The notes: generated by a model not told the origin, from the letters alone. Numbered from the stretch's first letter, positions 33,156 to 42,641 are shown. The stretch: DNA of 64,000 nucleotides from Terrisporobacter mayombei (GCF_020748465.1 NZ_JAHZMP010000002.1:248001-312000), one strand, 5' to 3'. Translations and numbers: made by a program.

Positions 33156-33683
33156 TATTTATTAAAACTATTGTAGAAAATTATATAGAAAGATAGCAAT
33201 TATTATTAATATTGAAATAATGAGCCAACCAATAGCAAGATTATATAAAGAGAGAATTTATGATATTTCAAGTCATTGAAACTCACAATATTGTACAAGT
33301 GTAAAATTTACTAATGATGAATTCTCCCAATAGTATGGAGAATTTAGCAAATTTCCAATAGATGTGAATTATCTGCAAAACGCAATACTGTGTTTACTCT
33401 TACTTCTGATTACTTATATCAACTGAATTGTTCAAGTAATTAGATTCTTTTGAAAATAATTAAATAGTGTTAATACATATAAAGGAAAAAAATGAATTTA
33501 ATAAATTATTCAGATTCACAAATAACAACACTTTGGAATGATTATACTAACACTAGAAATAAAGTGTTAAAAAAATTGCAAATAACAAGCTAAGTTAGCT
33601 TATTATTATGATTAAAAACTTATAGCTAGATTTTATCAAATTGATTATTATGTTACAATAGTTATGTGTTGGGGGTGATATTA
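33156..33683 (+). other. Gene-poor stretch with one doubtful short frame
   Basis: A 33-codon frame (33492-33593) starts MNLINYSDSQITTLWNDYTN after a weak AAAGGA and ends in a small hairpin, AAGCTAAGTTAGCTT. I do not recognise it. The rest shows no coding signal I trust. Confidence 0.3.
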
Positions 33684-33932
33684 TTGAATAAAACAATTTA
33701 TAGAAGTATTATTAGTATTATATTATGTATAGTAATAATAGCTTGTTCATTGATGTCCATAATATTTAAAAAAGAAATACCTGGCTTATCTTCAATTGCT
33801 ACAGCAATGTTAGCATTAGTCATATATACAGGTGTGGAAACAGAAGATGCTAATAAACGTAAGTTTATAAAATATACGTGTATGGCGACGATTATAATAA
33901 GTATGATTAATTTATGCATTAAATTTTTATAA
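33684..33932 (+). CDS. Small three-helix membrane protein, unknown
   Basis: The start is a TTG after GGGGGTGAT, giving 82 residues. Three hydrophobic helices are seen (about residues 6-25, 34-52 and 62-82). Between the second and third lies a charged loop, GVETEDANKRKFIKY. The layout recalls small DUF6442-like membrane proteins, but I do not assign a family. The Nudix gene begins 25 bp after the stop. Confidence 0.65.
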   Translation: MNKTIYRSIISIILCIVIIACSLMSIIFKKEIPGLSSIATAMLALVIYTGVETEDANKRKFIKYTCMATIIISMINLCIKFL

Positions 33933-33957
33933 TGGGACAAAAAGGAGGATTTCCAAA

Positions 33958-34380
33958 ATGATTAAAGTCAATTATCATAAGTGGGACGAAGTAAATGACA
34001 AGGATTTATTTTATGCAATAATAGTCTCAAGATTTAAGAATAAATGGATTTTGTCAAAACATAAAGAAAGATCAACGTGGGAAATTCCAGGTGGCCATAG
34101 AGAAAAAGGAGAAACAATAGATTTTGCTGCATCAAGAGAACTTCAAGAAGAAACAGGAGCAAAAGAATTTAAACTTATGCCTATTTGTCCTTATTCAGTT
34201 ACAATAGAAAATGTAACAACATTTGGTGGGCTATTTTTTGCAGAAATATCTGAGCTCGGAGAGTTACCAGATCTTGAAATTGGAGAAATTAACTTTTTTG
34301 ATAAGCTACCAGATAATTTAACTTATGTAGAAATTCAACCACACTTGTTTGAAAAAGTAGTTAAATATATAGGTGATTAA
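33958..34380 (+). CDS. Nudix hydrolase
   Basis: A 140-residue protein with a complete Nudix box: GHREKGETIDFAASRELQEE then TGA, matching G-x5-E-x7-R-E-U-x-E-E-x-G-U. This Mg-binding helix hydrolyses nucleoside diphosphates linked to another group. The exact substrate (oxidised nucleotides, ADP-ribose or other) is not visible. The ATG follows AAAGGAGG. The 190 bases after it show nothing. Confidence 0.92.
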   Translation: MIKVNYHKWDEVNDKDLFYAIIVSRFKNKWILSKHKERSTWEIPGGHREKGETIDFAASRELQEETGAKEFKLMPICPYSVTIENVTTFGGLFFAEISELGELPDLEIGEINFFDKLPDNLTYVEIQPHLFEKVVKYIGD

Positions 34381-34570
34381 ATTTATTATTGTAAAGTGAG
34401 TTAAAATGAATGAAAGATGAGGTGCTTTTTATGAATTCTTATTTATTTTAGTTAGAAATAATTACAAATTACCATATTGTAATATAAAGTTATGCAAGCA
34501 TATGATAAACTAAAACAGTAACTAGAATTTATGGATGAGCTAGAAATATATTACATGAGGAGGCAGCAAA

Positions 34571-35242
34571 TTGAGAATCTCATCAATTATTCACATGGCC
34601 AGTGAATATTTTTTACTAGGCATAGCGGGTGTGTTCATTGGAATTAGTATATTCTTAATAGTATACTTTTTAATATATAAGAAAATTATGAAAGGCACTA
34701 AAAAATTAAATACAAGTAAAATTTTATTATGGAGTATATTTTTAATTTATATTGTTATGGTATTTGGAGCTACATTTATTCATAGAATACCTGGTATGTA
34801 TGAAAATATAAATTTACATATATTTAGTTCTTATATAAAAGTATGGAATAGGTTTTCTCTACTAGAACTTAGGAACTTAATTCTTAATATATTGATGTTT
34901 GTTCCCTTTGGGTTTATGCTACCCTTGCTTTTTAAAAAATGCCAAAAGTTTTATATAACTTATTTTTTAGGATTATGTATGACGATTTTTATCGAAGTAC
35001 TTCAACTAATAAGTAAGAGAGGAATATTTGAGGTTGATGATATTATAAATAATGCTTTAGGCTGTATGATTGGATATGGAATAGTAATGATTTTTTTATT
35101 ATTTTCAAAAAGAAATAAGGGAAGTTTAAAAAGTAAAGTATTGACTTTAGCATGTTATCAAATACCTGTTATTATTACTATTATATCTTTTAGTACTATA
35201 TTTATAAACAGGGGCTATTCAAATATAAATAGATTCTTTTAA
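34571..35242 (+). CDS. VanZ-family membrane protein
   Basis: A 223-residue protein starting at TTG after GAGGAGG. VanZ hallmarks are seen: NLILNILMFVPFGFMLPLL at about residues 97-115 and FIEVLQLISKRGIFEVDDII, with the conserved E-x-x-Q and D-D-I-x-N. Five or six helices are present. VanZ gives low-level teicoplanin resistance in enterococci; most relatives have no proven role. Confidence 0.88.
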   Translation: MRISSIIHMASEYFLLGIAGVFIGISIFLIVYFLIYKKIMKGTKKLNTSKILLWSIFLIYIVMVFGATFIHRIPGMYENINLHIFSSYIKVWNRFSLLELRNLILNILMFVPFGFMLPLLFKKCQKFYITYFLGLCMTIFIEVLQLISKRGIFEVDDIINNALGCMIGYGIVMIFLLFSKRNKGSLKSKVLTLACYQIPVIITIISFSTIFINRGYSNINRFF

Positions 35243-35267
35243 TATAAATTTAAAGTGAGGTGGTAAA

Positions 35268-35375
35268 AATGTCTATGAAGAAAGTGAATGGAGTAAGCTC
35301 TATGCAATAACTAAGAAAACATGTAGTATTTGTATAGAGCAAATTTTAAATAAAAAGAGCGCATGTTTTCTATAA
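35268..35375 (+). other. Short open frame and inverted repeat before the Mor-like gene
   Basis: A 35-codon frame without its own start reads NVYEESEWSKLYAITKKT, then CSICIEQILNKKSACFL and a stop. Overlapping it in another frame is an ATG with a strong site (GTGAGGTGG) encoding only MSMKKVNGVSSMQ. A 10-bp inverted repeat, AGAAAACATG (35314-35323) with CATGTTTTCT (35362-35371), spans the region. It could be a decayed gene or a leader. Confidence 0.3.
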
Positions 35376-35422
35376 GTTGTTGCTTAATTTACAAATAAAA
35401 ATGTAGATGGGAGCTAAAGCTT

Positions 35423-35686
35423 ATGAAGTATGAAAAAGCGCAAGATATTTTACCTTCAAATATAATAGAAATTTTACAAGATTATATAGAAGGTGGTTAT
35501 ATATATATTCCTAAGAAAAACAAAAAATCTTGGGGAGAAAATACAAACACAAAAAATGAATTGAAAAAACGTAATGAAGAAATATTAATCAAATACTCAG
35601 GTGGTAAATCTGTAAAGGATTTGGCCAATGAATATTATCTTACGGAATCAAGTATAAGAAGAATAATAAGATCACTAAAGAAGTAG
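35423..35686 (+). CDS. Mor-like / CD3324-family HTH protein
   Basis: An 87-residue DNA-binding protein. The C-terminal half holds a helix-turn-helix, GKSVKDLANEYYLTESSIRR, like that of Mor transcription activators of phage Mu. The N-terminal half, with DYIEGGYIYIPKK, is typical of the CD3324-type Firmicutes family. Small stand-alone regulators of this kind are of unknown target. The ATG lies after GGGAGCT. A long hairpin terminator follows. Confidence 0.78.
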   Translation: MKYEKAQDILPSNIIEILQDYIEGGYIYIPKKNKKSWGENTNTKNELKKRNEEILIKYSGGKSVKDLANEYYLTESSIRRIIRSLKK

Positions 35687-35746
35687 TGATAATAAAATAA
35701 AATACTGCCAAGGAGTTGTCTTAATTTCATTTAGATAAGTACTTGG

Positions 35747-35793
35747 CACAAAAATAGCTAAATTTACATATGATAAATTTAGCTATTTTTGTG
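35747..35793. terminator. Perfect 20-bp hairpin between the Mor-like and ABC-F genes
   Basis: Arms at 35747-35766 and 35774-35793 pair perfectly over 20 bp with loop CATATGA, and each strand has a run of five A or T in the stem. Before it, TGCCAAG / CTTGGCA forms a wider stem. It ends the Mor-like transcript and could also work as an attenuator in an ABC-F leader. Confidence 0.75.
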
Positions 35794-35894
35794 TAAGTTT
35801 AATACAGAAATATGTATGGACTTGGCTATTACATGTCAAAAGTCTTAATATATACTTGTAAGTATTATGTAAAAAGACAAAGGAAGTGATGAAC

Positions 35895-37436
35895 ATGAGC
35901 ATTTTAAGCGTAAATAACTTGATCCAAAGATTTGGGGATAAAATATTGTTTAATGATGTGTCTTTCAAATTATTGAGAGGAGAACATATAGGTCTTGTAG
36001 GGGCAAATGGAGAAGGAAAGACAAGTTTTATGAAACTTATTACAAATGAACTTTTACCAGACAGTGGAACTATAGAGTGGAATAGTAAAATAAGTGTAGG
36101 ATATATGGACCAAAATGTTAATATAGATTACTATGAAAGTGTGGAGGAATTTTTAAAAAGTGCTTTTAAAGATTTGTATTTAATAGAAACTAAAATAACA
36201 AAGTTATATGAAGAAATGGAATTTGCAAGAGAAGATGAACTACAGAAAATAATGGATAAAGCATCGAATTTACAAGGTGTACTAGAAGAAAGTGATTTTT
36301 ATAGCATAGACTCTAAGGTAGATGCAATTGCTAATGGTATAGGAATAAAAGAATTTTTATTAAGAAATCCTGAAAACTTGAGTGGTGGTCAAAGAAGTAA
36401 AGTATTACTTGCCAAGCTATTACTAGAAAAGCCGGATATTTTATTACTGGATGAACCCACAAATCATTTAGATGAAGAAAATATTGATTGGCTAGAATCT
36501 TATTTGAAAAGCTATGAAAATGCATTTATTCTTATTTCTCATGATACTGAATTTATGAATGAGATAGTAAATATAGTTTATAATTTGGAAAATAAGAAAT
36601 TAACTAGATATGTGGGCGATTATGAAAAATTTTTAGAGCAGCATGAATTACAAAAAGAGCAATTACAAAGAGATTATAATAAGCAACAAAATGAAATTAA
36701 TAAATTGGAAGATTATATTAGGAAAAATAAAACAAGAGCAGCAACAGCAGCACAAGCAAAATCAAGAGAAAAGAAACTTAAAAAAATGAATAAGATTGAA
36801 ATTAATAAAATTAAACCTAAGCCACATTTCAATTTCAAATACTCTAAAGCACCATGGCAAGTTCTTTTCAAAACAAAAAGTCTTGTTATTGGCTATGACA
36901 AACCTCTTACGAAACCTTTAAATTTACAAATGGAAAGAGATGATAAAATAGCAATTACAGGTGCAAATGGAATAGGAAAAACCACACTACTAAAAAGTTT
37001 AATGGGAATTATAAACCCCATAGGTGGCAAAGTCATATTAGATGATCACATAGATATTGGTTATTATGAACAAGAAGTATTTGCAAGTGATAATATTGTA
37101 TTAGATGAAGTTTGGAATGAGTTTCCTCATATGAATAGAACAGATGTGAGAAAAATCCTCGCAAGATGTGGTTTAACAGATGAACATATTAACAGTGAAG
37201 TTTCTGTTCTAAGTGGTGGGGAGCAGGCAAAAGTTAGACTTTGCCAAGTTATAAATAAAGCAAGTAATATACTTTTCTTAGATGAACCGACCAACCATTT
37301 AGATGTTCAAGCAAAGGAAGAGTTAAAAAGAGCCCTTATTTCATATGAAGGGAGCATAATCTTAGTAAGTCATGACAAGGAATTTTACAAAGATATTGTT
37401 AATAAAGTGTGGGACTGTGAGAAGTGGAGGGTATAA
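35895..37436 (+). CDS. ABC-F ATPase (ribosome-acting)
   Basis: A 513-residue soluble protein with two ATPase domains and no membrane part. Domain 1: Walker A GANGEGKTS, signature LSGGQRSK, Walker B LLLDEPTNHLD. Domain 2: GANGIGKTT, LSGGEQAKV, LFLDEPTNHLD. The linker between them is charged (ATAAQAKSREKKLKKMNK), the part that reaches the ribosomal tRNA exit or peptidyl centre. ABC-F proteins free ribosomes from antibiotics or act in general translation; the moderate linker fits either. The ATG eight bases after AGGAAG is preferred over two starts just upstream. A terminator follows at once. Confidence 0.92.
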   Translation: MSILSVNNLIQRFGDKILFNDVSFKLLRGEHIGLVGANGEGKTSFMKLITNELLPDSGTIEWNSKISVGYMDQNVNIDYYESVEEFLKSAFKDLYLIETKITKLYEEMEFAREDELQKIMDKASNLQGVLEESDFYSIDSKVDAIANGIGIKEFLLRNPENLSGGQRSKVLLAKLLLEKPDILLLDEPTNHLDEENIDWLESYLKSYENAFILISHDTEFMNEIVNIVYNLENKKLTRYVGDYEKFLEQHELQKEQLQRDYNKQQNEINKLEDYIRKNKTRAATAAQAKSREKKLKKMNKIEINKIKPKPHFNFKYSKAPWQVLFKTKSLVIGYDKPLTKPLNLQMERDDKIAITGANGIGKTTLLKSLMGIINPIGGKVILDDHIDIGYYEQEVFASDNIVLDEVWNEFPHMNRTDVRKILARCGLTDEHINSEVSVLSGGEQAKVRLCQVINKASNILFLDEPTNHLDVQAKEELKRALISYEGSIILVSHDKEFYKDIVNKVWDCEKWRV

Positions 37437-37477
37437 AAAGTAGTTACTAGAAGTGAAATCCTAGTAACTACTTTTTA
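37435..37477 (+). terminator. Terminator after the ABC-F gene
   Basis: A perfect 16-bp stem, AAAAAGTAGTTACTAG with CTAGTAACTACTTTTT, around a 10-base loop. Confidence 0.9.
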
Positions 37478-37550
37478 ATTACAACATAATCATTATGATA
37501 TAATTGTAATAGATAGTTCAAAAGAGAACTTATGGAGGGGATTAAATAAA

Positions 37551-37985
37551 ATGATTAGAGCATATAAGACTAGTGATTTAGCTCAATCAGCTAACTTACT
37601 AGTGGATACATTTATACAAGAACCTTGGAAAGAAGAGTGGACAGAAGAACTTGCAAAAACAAGAATAGAGGAATTTATGTCAGGTCCTATGTCTATTGGA
37701 TATGTATACGAAGAAAATGGCGAAATTATTGGTGTTATGTGTGGTCGACAAAGTACATACTTATATGGGAAAGAGTATTTTATTGATGAATTTTTTATAT
37801 CACCTTCACAACAGGGAAGAGGAATTGGTACTAAGATGATAAACTATGCTAAGAATGATTTACAACAGCAAGGATTTGTGAATATTGTACTAAATACAGA
37901 AAAAGGATATCCAAGTGAAACATTTTACAAGAAAAACAATTTTAAGGTAAAAGAATCACTTATTTTTATGTATCTTGATTTTTAA
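37551..37985 (+). CDS. GNAT-family N-acetyltransferase
   Basis: A 144-residue acetyltransferase with a clear CoA loop, FFISPSQQGRGIGTKMINYA, and end motif ETFYKKNNFKVKESL. It resembles aminoglycoside 6'-type and related GNATs in size (IDEFFISP motif). The ATG follows TGGAGGGG. It stands alone. Acetylated substrate unknown. Confidence 0.88.
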   Translation: MIRAYKTSDLAQSANLLVDTFIQEPWKEEWTEELAKTRIEEFMSGPMSIGYVYEENGEIIGVMCGRQSTYLYGKEYFIDEFFISPSQQGRGIGTKMINYAKNDLQQQGFVNIVLNTEKGYPSETFYKKNNFKVKESLIFMYLDF

Positions 37986-38305
37986 TACTGATAATATAAT
38001 GAAATAATTGAGTTTATTGGTAAAATTATATTTTAAGATAATTATAAAGAATAGACTACATTACTAAAGATACTGACTTTATATATAAGAGTATCTTTTT
38101 TCCTTGTACCTAAAAGAATCTGTTAGAATTTGATACTTTAGAATAGACACTTATTTCACCGTTCATCAACAGCTAATGTAAAACAAATATAGCACACTAC
38201 TAGATTATTAGTTTTGCAAAATTTATTGTCATATAACAGATAGTTGTGTATTATTTAAATTGTGATTGGAAAATAATGGAAAAAGTTGTTATGAGGGGGA
38301 AAGAC
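37986..38305 (+). terminator. Intergenic stretch with the terminator of the GNAT gene
   Basis: AAAGATACT (38066-38074) pairs with AGTATCTTT (38090-38098) and runs into Ts. The 200 bases from there to the YHYH gene show no gene or clear promoter. Confidence 0.7.
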
Positions 38306-39355
38306 ATGAAACAAAAGATGCGAGGGATTATTTTAATAGTATTACTAATATGCAGTCAATTTCTAATGATTGATGCACATTCTGGTAGAACTGATAGTTC
38401 AGGAGGCCATAGAGACAATAAAAACAAATCTGGTTTAGGTTCATACCACTATCACTGCGGTGGATATCCAGCACACTTACATACTAATGGATGTCCATAT
38501 AAGGGTGGGGGTTCAACTAAACCAAAGCCAAATTCTAGTTCATCAAGTAGTTCAAAAAAAAATCAAGTATATGCTACGTCAGTAACTAAAAAAGATATAA
38601 GAGAAAAAGGTTCAAAAATTGGGTACAAAGATGGTTATGCTTTAAAAGATTATAATGCAGATAGTTATTCAAGTACTTATTCTGTGGACTATAAAGAAGC
38701 ATATGAAGAATCTTTTGAAAAAGGTAAGGAAAAAATACTAAAAGAGAAAGAAGAAGCAGAAGAACAAGGCTATAAAGATGGGTTAGAAAATAATTACAAT
38801 AATAAGTTTAGTAAAGAGATTTTATCTGATGCATATAAAGAAAGTTATGAAGATGGAAAAGAAAAATATATAGAAAATAAAAAAATAGAATATACTAAAC
38901 TGGCAGAAGAAGATTGTATTGCAAATAAAACTGATAGATCATTCGAGAATGTAGATGAAACTTTCGTAGAAACATACAAAGAAGCGTATGAGCAAAAACA
39001 TAAAGAAATACAGTCAGAAGAATATAATAATAAAGGATATAATGATGGTATAAAAAATAAATTTGATGAAAATACAGAAAAAGATTATAAGTCAAGTTAT
39101 GAAGAAGGATATAACAAAGGAAAAGAAGAGAGAGAAAATATATTAGATATAGCTTATGGACAAGGATACGATGGCAAAGACTTAGAGATTGATGATAAAT
39201 ATAATACTATAAAATCGGAAATTGAGTCAGCGTATCAGTTGGGTAAAAAAGATAGCACAAAAAAAATGGTTATTGGTACAGGTGCGATTGGAATAGTTGG
39301 TATTTCTGGTGTTGGAATATACAGAAAAATAAAATCGAAGAAAGCTATAAAATAG
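38306..39355 (+). CDS. YHYH-domain exported protein with Tyr/Gly repeats
   Basis: I choose the ATG after GAGGGGGA, giving 349 residues; an upstream in-frame ATG adds 20 unlikely residues. A signal peptide (about residues 1-26, GIILIVLLICSQFLMIDAHS) is followed by a His/Gly-rich YHYH domain (GLGSYHYHCGGYPAHLHTNG) and a Ser-rich linker. About 200 residues then hold eight or so degenerate repeats of a Y-K-x-x-Y-x-x-G-K type (YKEAYEESFEKGKEK, YKESYEDGKEKY, YKSSYEEGYNKGKEE). A C-terminal helix (GTGAIGIVGISGVGIY) and basic tail suggest membrane anchoring. The YHYH domain is a likely metal or peptidoglycan-linked module; function unknown. Confidence 0.7.
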   Translation: MKQKMRGIILIVLLICSQFLMIDAHSGRTDSSGGHRDNKNKSGLGSYHYHCGGYPAHLHTNGCPYKGGGSTKPKPNSSSSSSSKKNQVYATSVTKKDIREKGSKIGYKDGYALKDYNADSYSSTYSVDYKEAYEESFEKGKEKILKEKEEAEEQGYKDGLENNYNNKFSKEILSDAYKESYEDGKEKYIENKKIEYTKLAEEDCIANKTDRSFENVDETFVETYKEAYEQKHKEIQSEEYNNKGYNDGIKNKFDENTEKDYKSSYEEGYNKGKEERENILDIAYGQGYDGKDLEIDDKYNTIKSEIESAYQLGKKDSTKKMVIGTGAIGIVGISGVGIYRKIKSKKAIK

Positions 39356-39415
39356 CTATATTGTGACTGTTAGATAACAATTTTCAAAATTGTATAAGAT
39401 GGTTTAGGAAATAAG

Positions 39416-39465
39416 AAGGATATATGCAGTATCTTAAATAATGATATTGCATATATCCTTTTACT
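39416..39465 (+). terminator. Terminator after the YHYH gene
   Basis: AAGGATATATGCA pairs with TGCATATATCCTT (one mismatch further in), followed by TTACTT. The ~250 bases after it are empty of genes. Confidence 0.75.
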
Positions 39466-39713
39466 TAGAAGATTATGAATAGCAATAATGAATGTTCAAA
39501 TAATATAAAAGGATGTATAAAAATAAACTAATGTAAATAGTTATATACCGATGCAGTTATAATAGTGTAAATGTTAAACTATTACTAAAAGTAATTATTG
39601 AAGATTAAGATTGACATTGGGGTAACCCTTAGGTATACAATTATATAAATAGCAAAAATTAAATGACATTTTAAATATGATAAGAAAATTGACTAAAAAA
39701 TGGAGGGAATTAT

Positions 39714-40925
39714 ATGATTAGAAAGAGAGAATTAAAGATGAAGCCAGTAGGCTTAGAGCATCTTGAGCAATACAATCAGTTATTAAGATACGTATTCCAA
39801 GTAACTGATCAAGACTTGCAAGAAATAGGATGGGAAGAAAAAGAAATTATTCGGGCCAAATCCCCAACATTGAAAAAAGCCGATGTTTCTGGGTGGTTTG
39901 ATGGAGAAAAGTTAATATCTCAAGTGGCTGTTTATCCTATGAAAGTTCGTATATTTAATAGAACTTATGATATGGGAGGACTTACTGGTGTGGGTACTTA
40001 TCCAGAGTATGCCAACCAAGGGCTTATGCACAAATTGTTATATCAGTCATTAAAAAATATGAAGGAAAGAAAGCAGACTATATCTTATTTATATCCTTAC
40101 TCTATACCATATTATCGTAGAAAAGGATGGGAGATTATATCCGATAGAATTGCCTATGAAATTAATGATTATCAACTTCCTAAAATTAAACAAGTATCTG
40201 GAGATGTGGAGAGAGTTGATGCAGATAGTGAAGAAGTTAAAAAAGCTTATGAACGATTTGCACTTCAAACACATGGAGCATTACTTAGAGATGATTTAGC
40301 TTGGAATGAGTATTGGCTTTGGGACTCAGACGACTTGATGGCAGCCATATATTACAATGCGAAAAATGAACCAGATGGATATATATTTTACTGGATAAAA
40401 GAAGAAATATTCCACATAAAAGATATGATATTTATTAATGAAGAAGCTCGTACTGGACTTTGGAATTTTATAAGTGCACATTTCTCAATGATAACTAAAG
40501 TTAAAGGATATACTTACACAGATGAACCATTGGCATTTTTACTTGAAGATGCGGACATAAAAGAAACTATATCGCCATACTTTATGGCTCGTATTGTGGA
40601 TTTAGAAGGATTTATCGAACAATACCCATTTAAACCAGACACAATAAAAAGAGAATGGATATTTAAAATGGATGATCCTCTTCTTTCATGGAACCAAGGA
40701 AATTTAATATTTACTATTGATGCTGATGGAAAGGGAAAAGTCACACGTACTTCAAAACAAACAGATGATAAAATAGATATTCAAACAATGGCAACTATGT
40801 TGCTTGGATATAAACGTCCAGATTATCTATATAAAATAGGACGTATTTCTTGTAGTCATGAAACAGTAGACATGTTGGAGGATTCCATAGAACAACAAAC
40901 TCCATACTTTTCAGACTACTTCTAA
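39714..40925 (+). CDS. Eis-like GNAT acetyltransferase
   Basis: A 403-residue protein of the Eis (enhanced intracellular survival) family: two fused GNAT folds and a C-terminal SCP2-like domain. First GNAT: MGGLTGVGTYPEYANQGLMH (CoA loop) and YLYPYSIPYYRRKGWEII. The C-terminus, IDIQTMATMLLGYKRPDYLY with a free carboxylate near the end (YFSDYF), matches the SCP2 domain. Relatives acetylate aminoglycosides or protein lysines. The ATG follows TGGAGGG. A MATE gene lies 63 bp downstream and may be read with it. Confidence 0.9.
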   Translation: MIRKRELKMKPVGLEHLEQYNQLLRYVFQVTDQDLQEIGWEEKEIIRAKSPTLKKADVSGWFDGEKLISQVAVYPMKVRIFNRTYDMGGLTGVGTYPEYANQGLMHKLLYQSLKNMKERKQTISYLYPYSIPYYRRKGWEIISDRIAYEINDYQLPKIKQVSGDVERVDADSEEVKKAYERFALQTHGALLRDDLAWNEYWLWDSDDLMAAIYYNAKNEPDGYIFYWIKEEIFHIKDMIFINEEARTGLWNFISAHFSMITKVKGYTYTDEPLAFLLEDADIKETISPYFMARIVDLEGFIEQYPFKPDTIKREWIFKMDDPLLSWNQGNLIFTIDADGKGKVTRTSKQTDDKIDIQTMATMLLGYKRPDYLYKIGRISCSHETVDMLEDSIEQQTPYFSDYF

Positions 40926-40988
40926 AATCAATTGATAATTTCCTGTGTAAATACACAGATTTACTGTTTTGTTTAGGAGAAAATAAGT

Positions 40989-42347
40989 ATGACTAATGAA
41001 AATATATTTGAAAAAAAATCTATACAACACTTGATAGCTCTCTACTCATTGCCAACTATATGCTCTTTAGTGCTTGAATCATTAACATCAATGATAGACA
41101 CTGCATTTGCAGGACATTTAGGAAGCATAAGTAGCACGGCACTATCAGCTATGGGAATTCTTAATCCCATACTTTTATTGTTAATTGCGGCCCAACTAAT
41201 ATTTGGAGTATCAACAAGTATAGTTATATCAAAAGGTCTTGGAGAAAATAATAAAGAAAAAATAAATAATACTTTTAAGGTAGGTTTTTATTCCAGTATT
41301 ATATCCAGTACTGCAATATCTATAATTATATTTTTACTTCAAGACCAGTTATTAAATATTCTTGGAGCAAGTGGGCAAGTTAAAGTTTTGGCTAAAGAGT
41401 TTTTAAATATAGCCATAATATTTAACGTATTTAGTTCAGTTGGATATATGTTAGTTAACAATATTAGAGCATTTGGATATCCCAAAATTGAAGTTATAGT
41501 TGGAGTTTTATCTACTATTATAAATATTGTTTTTAATATAATACTAACATTAGTGTTTAATATGGGAATGGTGGGAATTGCACTATCCACATTAATAAGC
41601 GAAATATTTTACTTTGGATTTTCCATAATATTTTTATTGAAGAAAGGATTATGGATAAAAAGAAGTCATTTGGATTATTTAGAGTTTAAAAACATACTAG
41701 TAAGTTTAGTGAAAATAGGTTTTGTTCAGTTTTTAATGCAGTCATTAAATAGTGTAAGTGGATTAATAATAAATAAAGTTTTAATAAAATACGGAAGTGT
41801 TTCATACATAGGAGCATGGTCCATATGTAGCAATATAAATATGGTTATTCTTTTACCATTGATAGGACTAACACAAGGAGCTCAATCTGTAATAGCCTAT
41901 TTCCATGGCAAAAATGATAAGGATAAAGAAAGAGATGCAAAACATAAGATTATAAAATATAGCTTAATATATTCTATAAGTACAACCATACTAATATATT
42001 TATTTGCTGGTGATGTTTCTAAGTTATTTACTAATGATATAAGCTTAGTAGCATTATCAACACCGATAATTAGAATAGTTTTAGTAGGTTTTCCATTATT
42101 GGGAATTTTATATGCTTTAATTACATTTATGCAGGTTTCAGGAGATGAAGTAAGTGCAAGTAAGATAGAGTTAATAAGACAGGTTGTACTACTTATACCA
42201 CTGACTATAATTATTCCTTTAATATTTTCAAAATATAATATTATGAATATTTCGCCTCAGCTAGCAGTATTTTTAGCAATACCAATCTCAACACTCATAT
42301 TAGTTCTTATGTATTCAAAAAAAATTAAAAACATATTATTAAATTAA
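40989..42347 (+). CDS. MATE-family efflux transporter
   Basis: A 452-residue multidrug exporter with twelve helices. Opening LIALYSLPTICSLVLESLTS and SMIDTAFAGHLGSISSTALS are typical, as is LTQGAQSVIAYFHGKNDKDK in the second half. It is distinct from the MATE at 6.7 kb. The ATG follows TTAGGAGA. It probably shares a transcript with the Eis-like gene upstream and ends at a strong terminator. Substrates unknown. Confidence 0.92.
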   Translation: MTNENIFEKKSIQHLIALYSLPTICSLVLESLTSMIDTAFAGHLGSISSTALSAMGILNPILLLLIAAQLIFGVSTSIVISKGLGENNKEKINNTFKVGFYSSIISSTAISIIIFLLQDQLLNILGASGQVKVLAKEFLNIAIIFNVFSSVGYMLVNNIRAFGYPKIEVIVGVLSTIINIVFNIILTLVFNMGMVGIALSTLISEIFYFGFSIIFLLKKGLWIKRSHLDYLEFKNILVSLVKIGFVQFLMQSLNSVSGLIINKVLIKYGSVSYIGAWSICSNINMVILLPLIGLTQGAQSVIAYFHGKNDKDKERDAKHKIIKYSLIYSISTTILIYLFAGDVSKLFTNDISLVALSTPIIRIVLVGFPLLGILYALITFMQVSGDEVSASKIELIRQVVLLIPLTIIIPLIFSKYNIMNISPQLAVFLAIPISTLILVLMYSKKIKNILLN

Positions 42348-42353
42348 AAATAT

Positions 42354-42388
42354 AAAGCTGTCTCACCATTTTAGGAGACAGCTTTTTT
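42354..42388. terminator. Bidirectional terminator between MATE and SASP genes
   Basis: AAAGCTGTCTC (42354-42364) pairs with GAGACAGCTTT (42375-42385), with T runs usable on both strands. The convergent MATE and SASP genes end on either side. Confidence 0.85.
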
Positions 42389-42407
42389 ATTTTAAAATAT
42401 AAATAAC

Positions 42408-42641
42408 TTAGTTTTGAGAATTATATTTATCCAATAAAGCTTTTTCCCCAAGCTCTACTAATTTTTTACTCATTTGACCGCCAACTTGCTCTCCAGCCAG
42501 TATATTTTTAGCATGACCCATTATAGTGTCTTGTGGAGCATTACTTTCTACTTTATCTGTAATGTTGTTATAGTTATATCCTAGTTCATTGGCTATTTCC
42601 ATTTTAAGATTATTAAAGGCTATTTTAGCATTAAAATCCAT
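42408..42641 (-). CDS. Alpha/beta-type small acid-soluble spore protein
   Basis: A 77-residue spore DNA-binding protein. NNLKMEIANELGYN holds the first conserved motif, including the expected GPR protease cut site after the Glu of KMEIA. AGEQVGGQMSKKLVELGE is the second (usually G-G-x-x-x-K-x-L-V). The spacing is normal. The sequence is more divergent than the major SASPs (T/S-rich middle, no G-S-V-G), so it is probably a minor member. The ATG follows AAAGGAGG on the minus strand. It shows that the organism forms spores. Confidence 0.88.
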   Translation of the reverse strand: MDFNAKIAFNNLKMEIANELGYNYNNITDKVESNAPQDTIMGHAKNILAGEQVGGQMSKKLVELGEKALLDKYNSQN

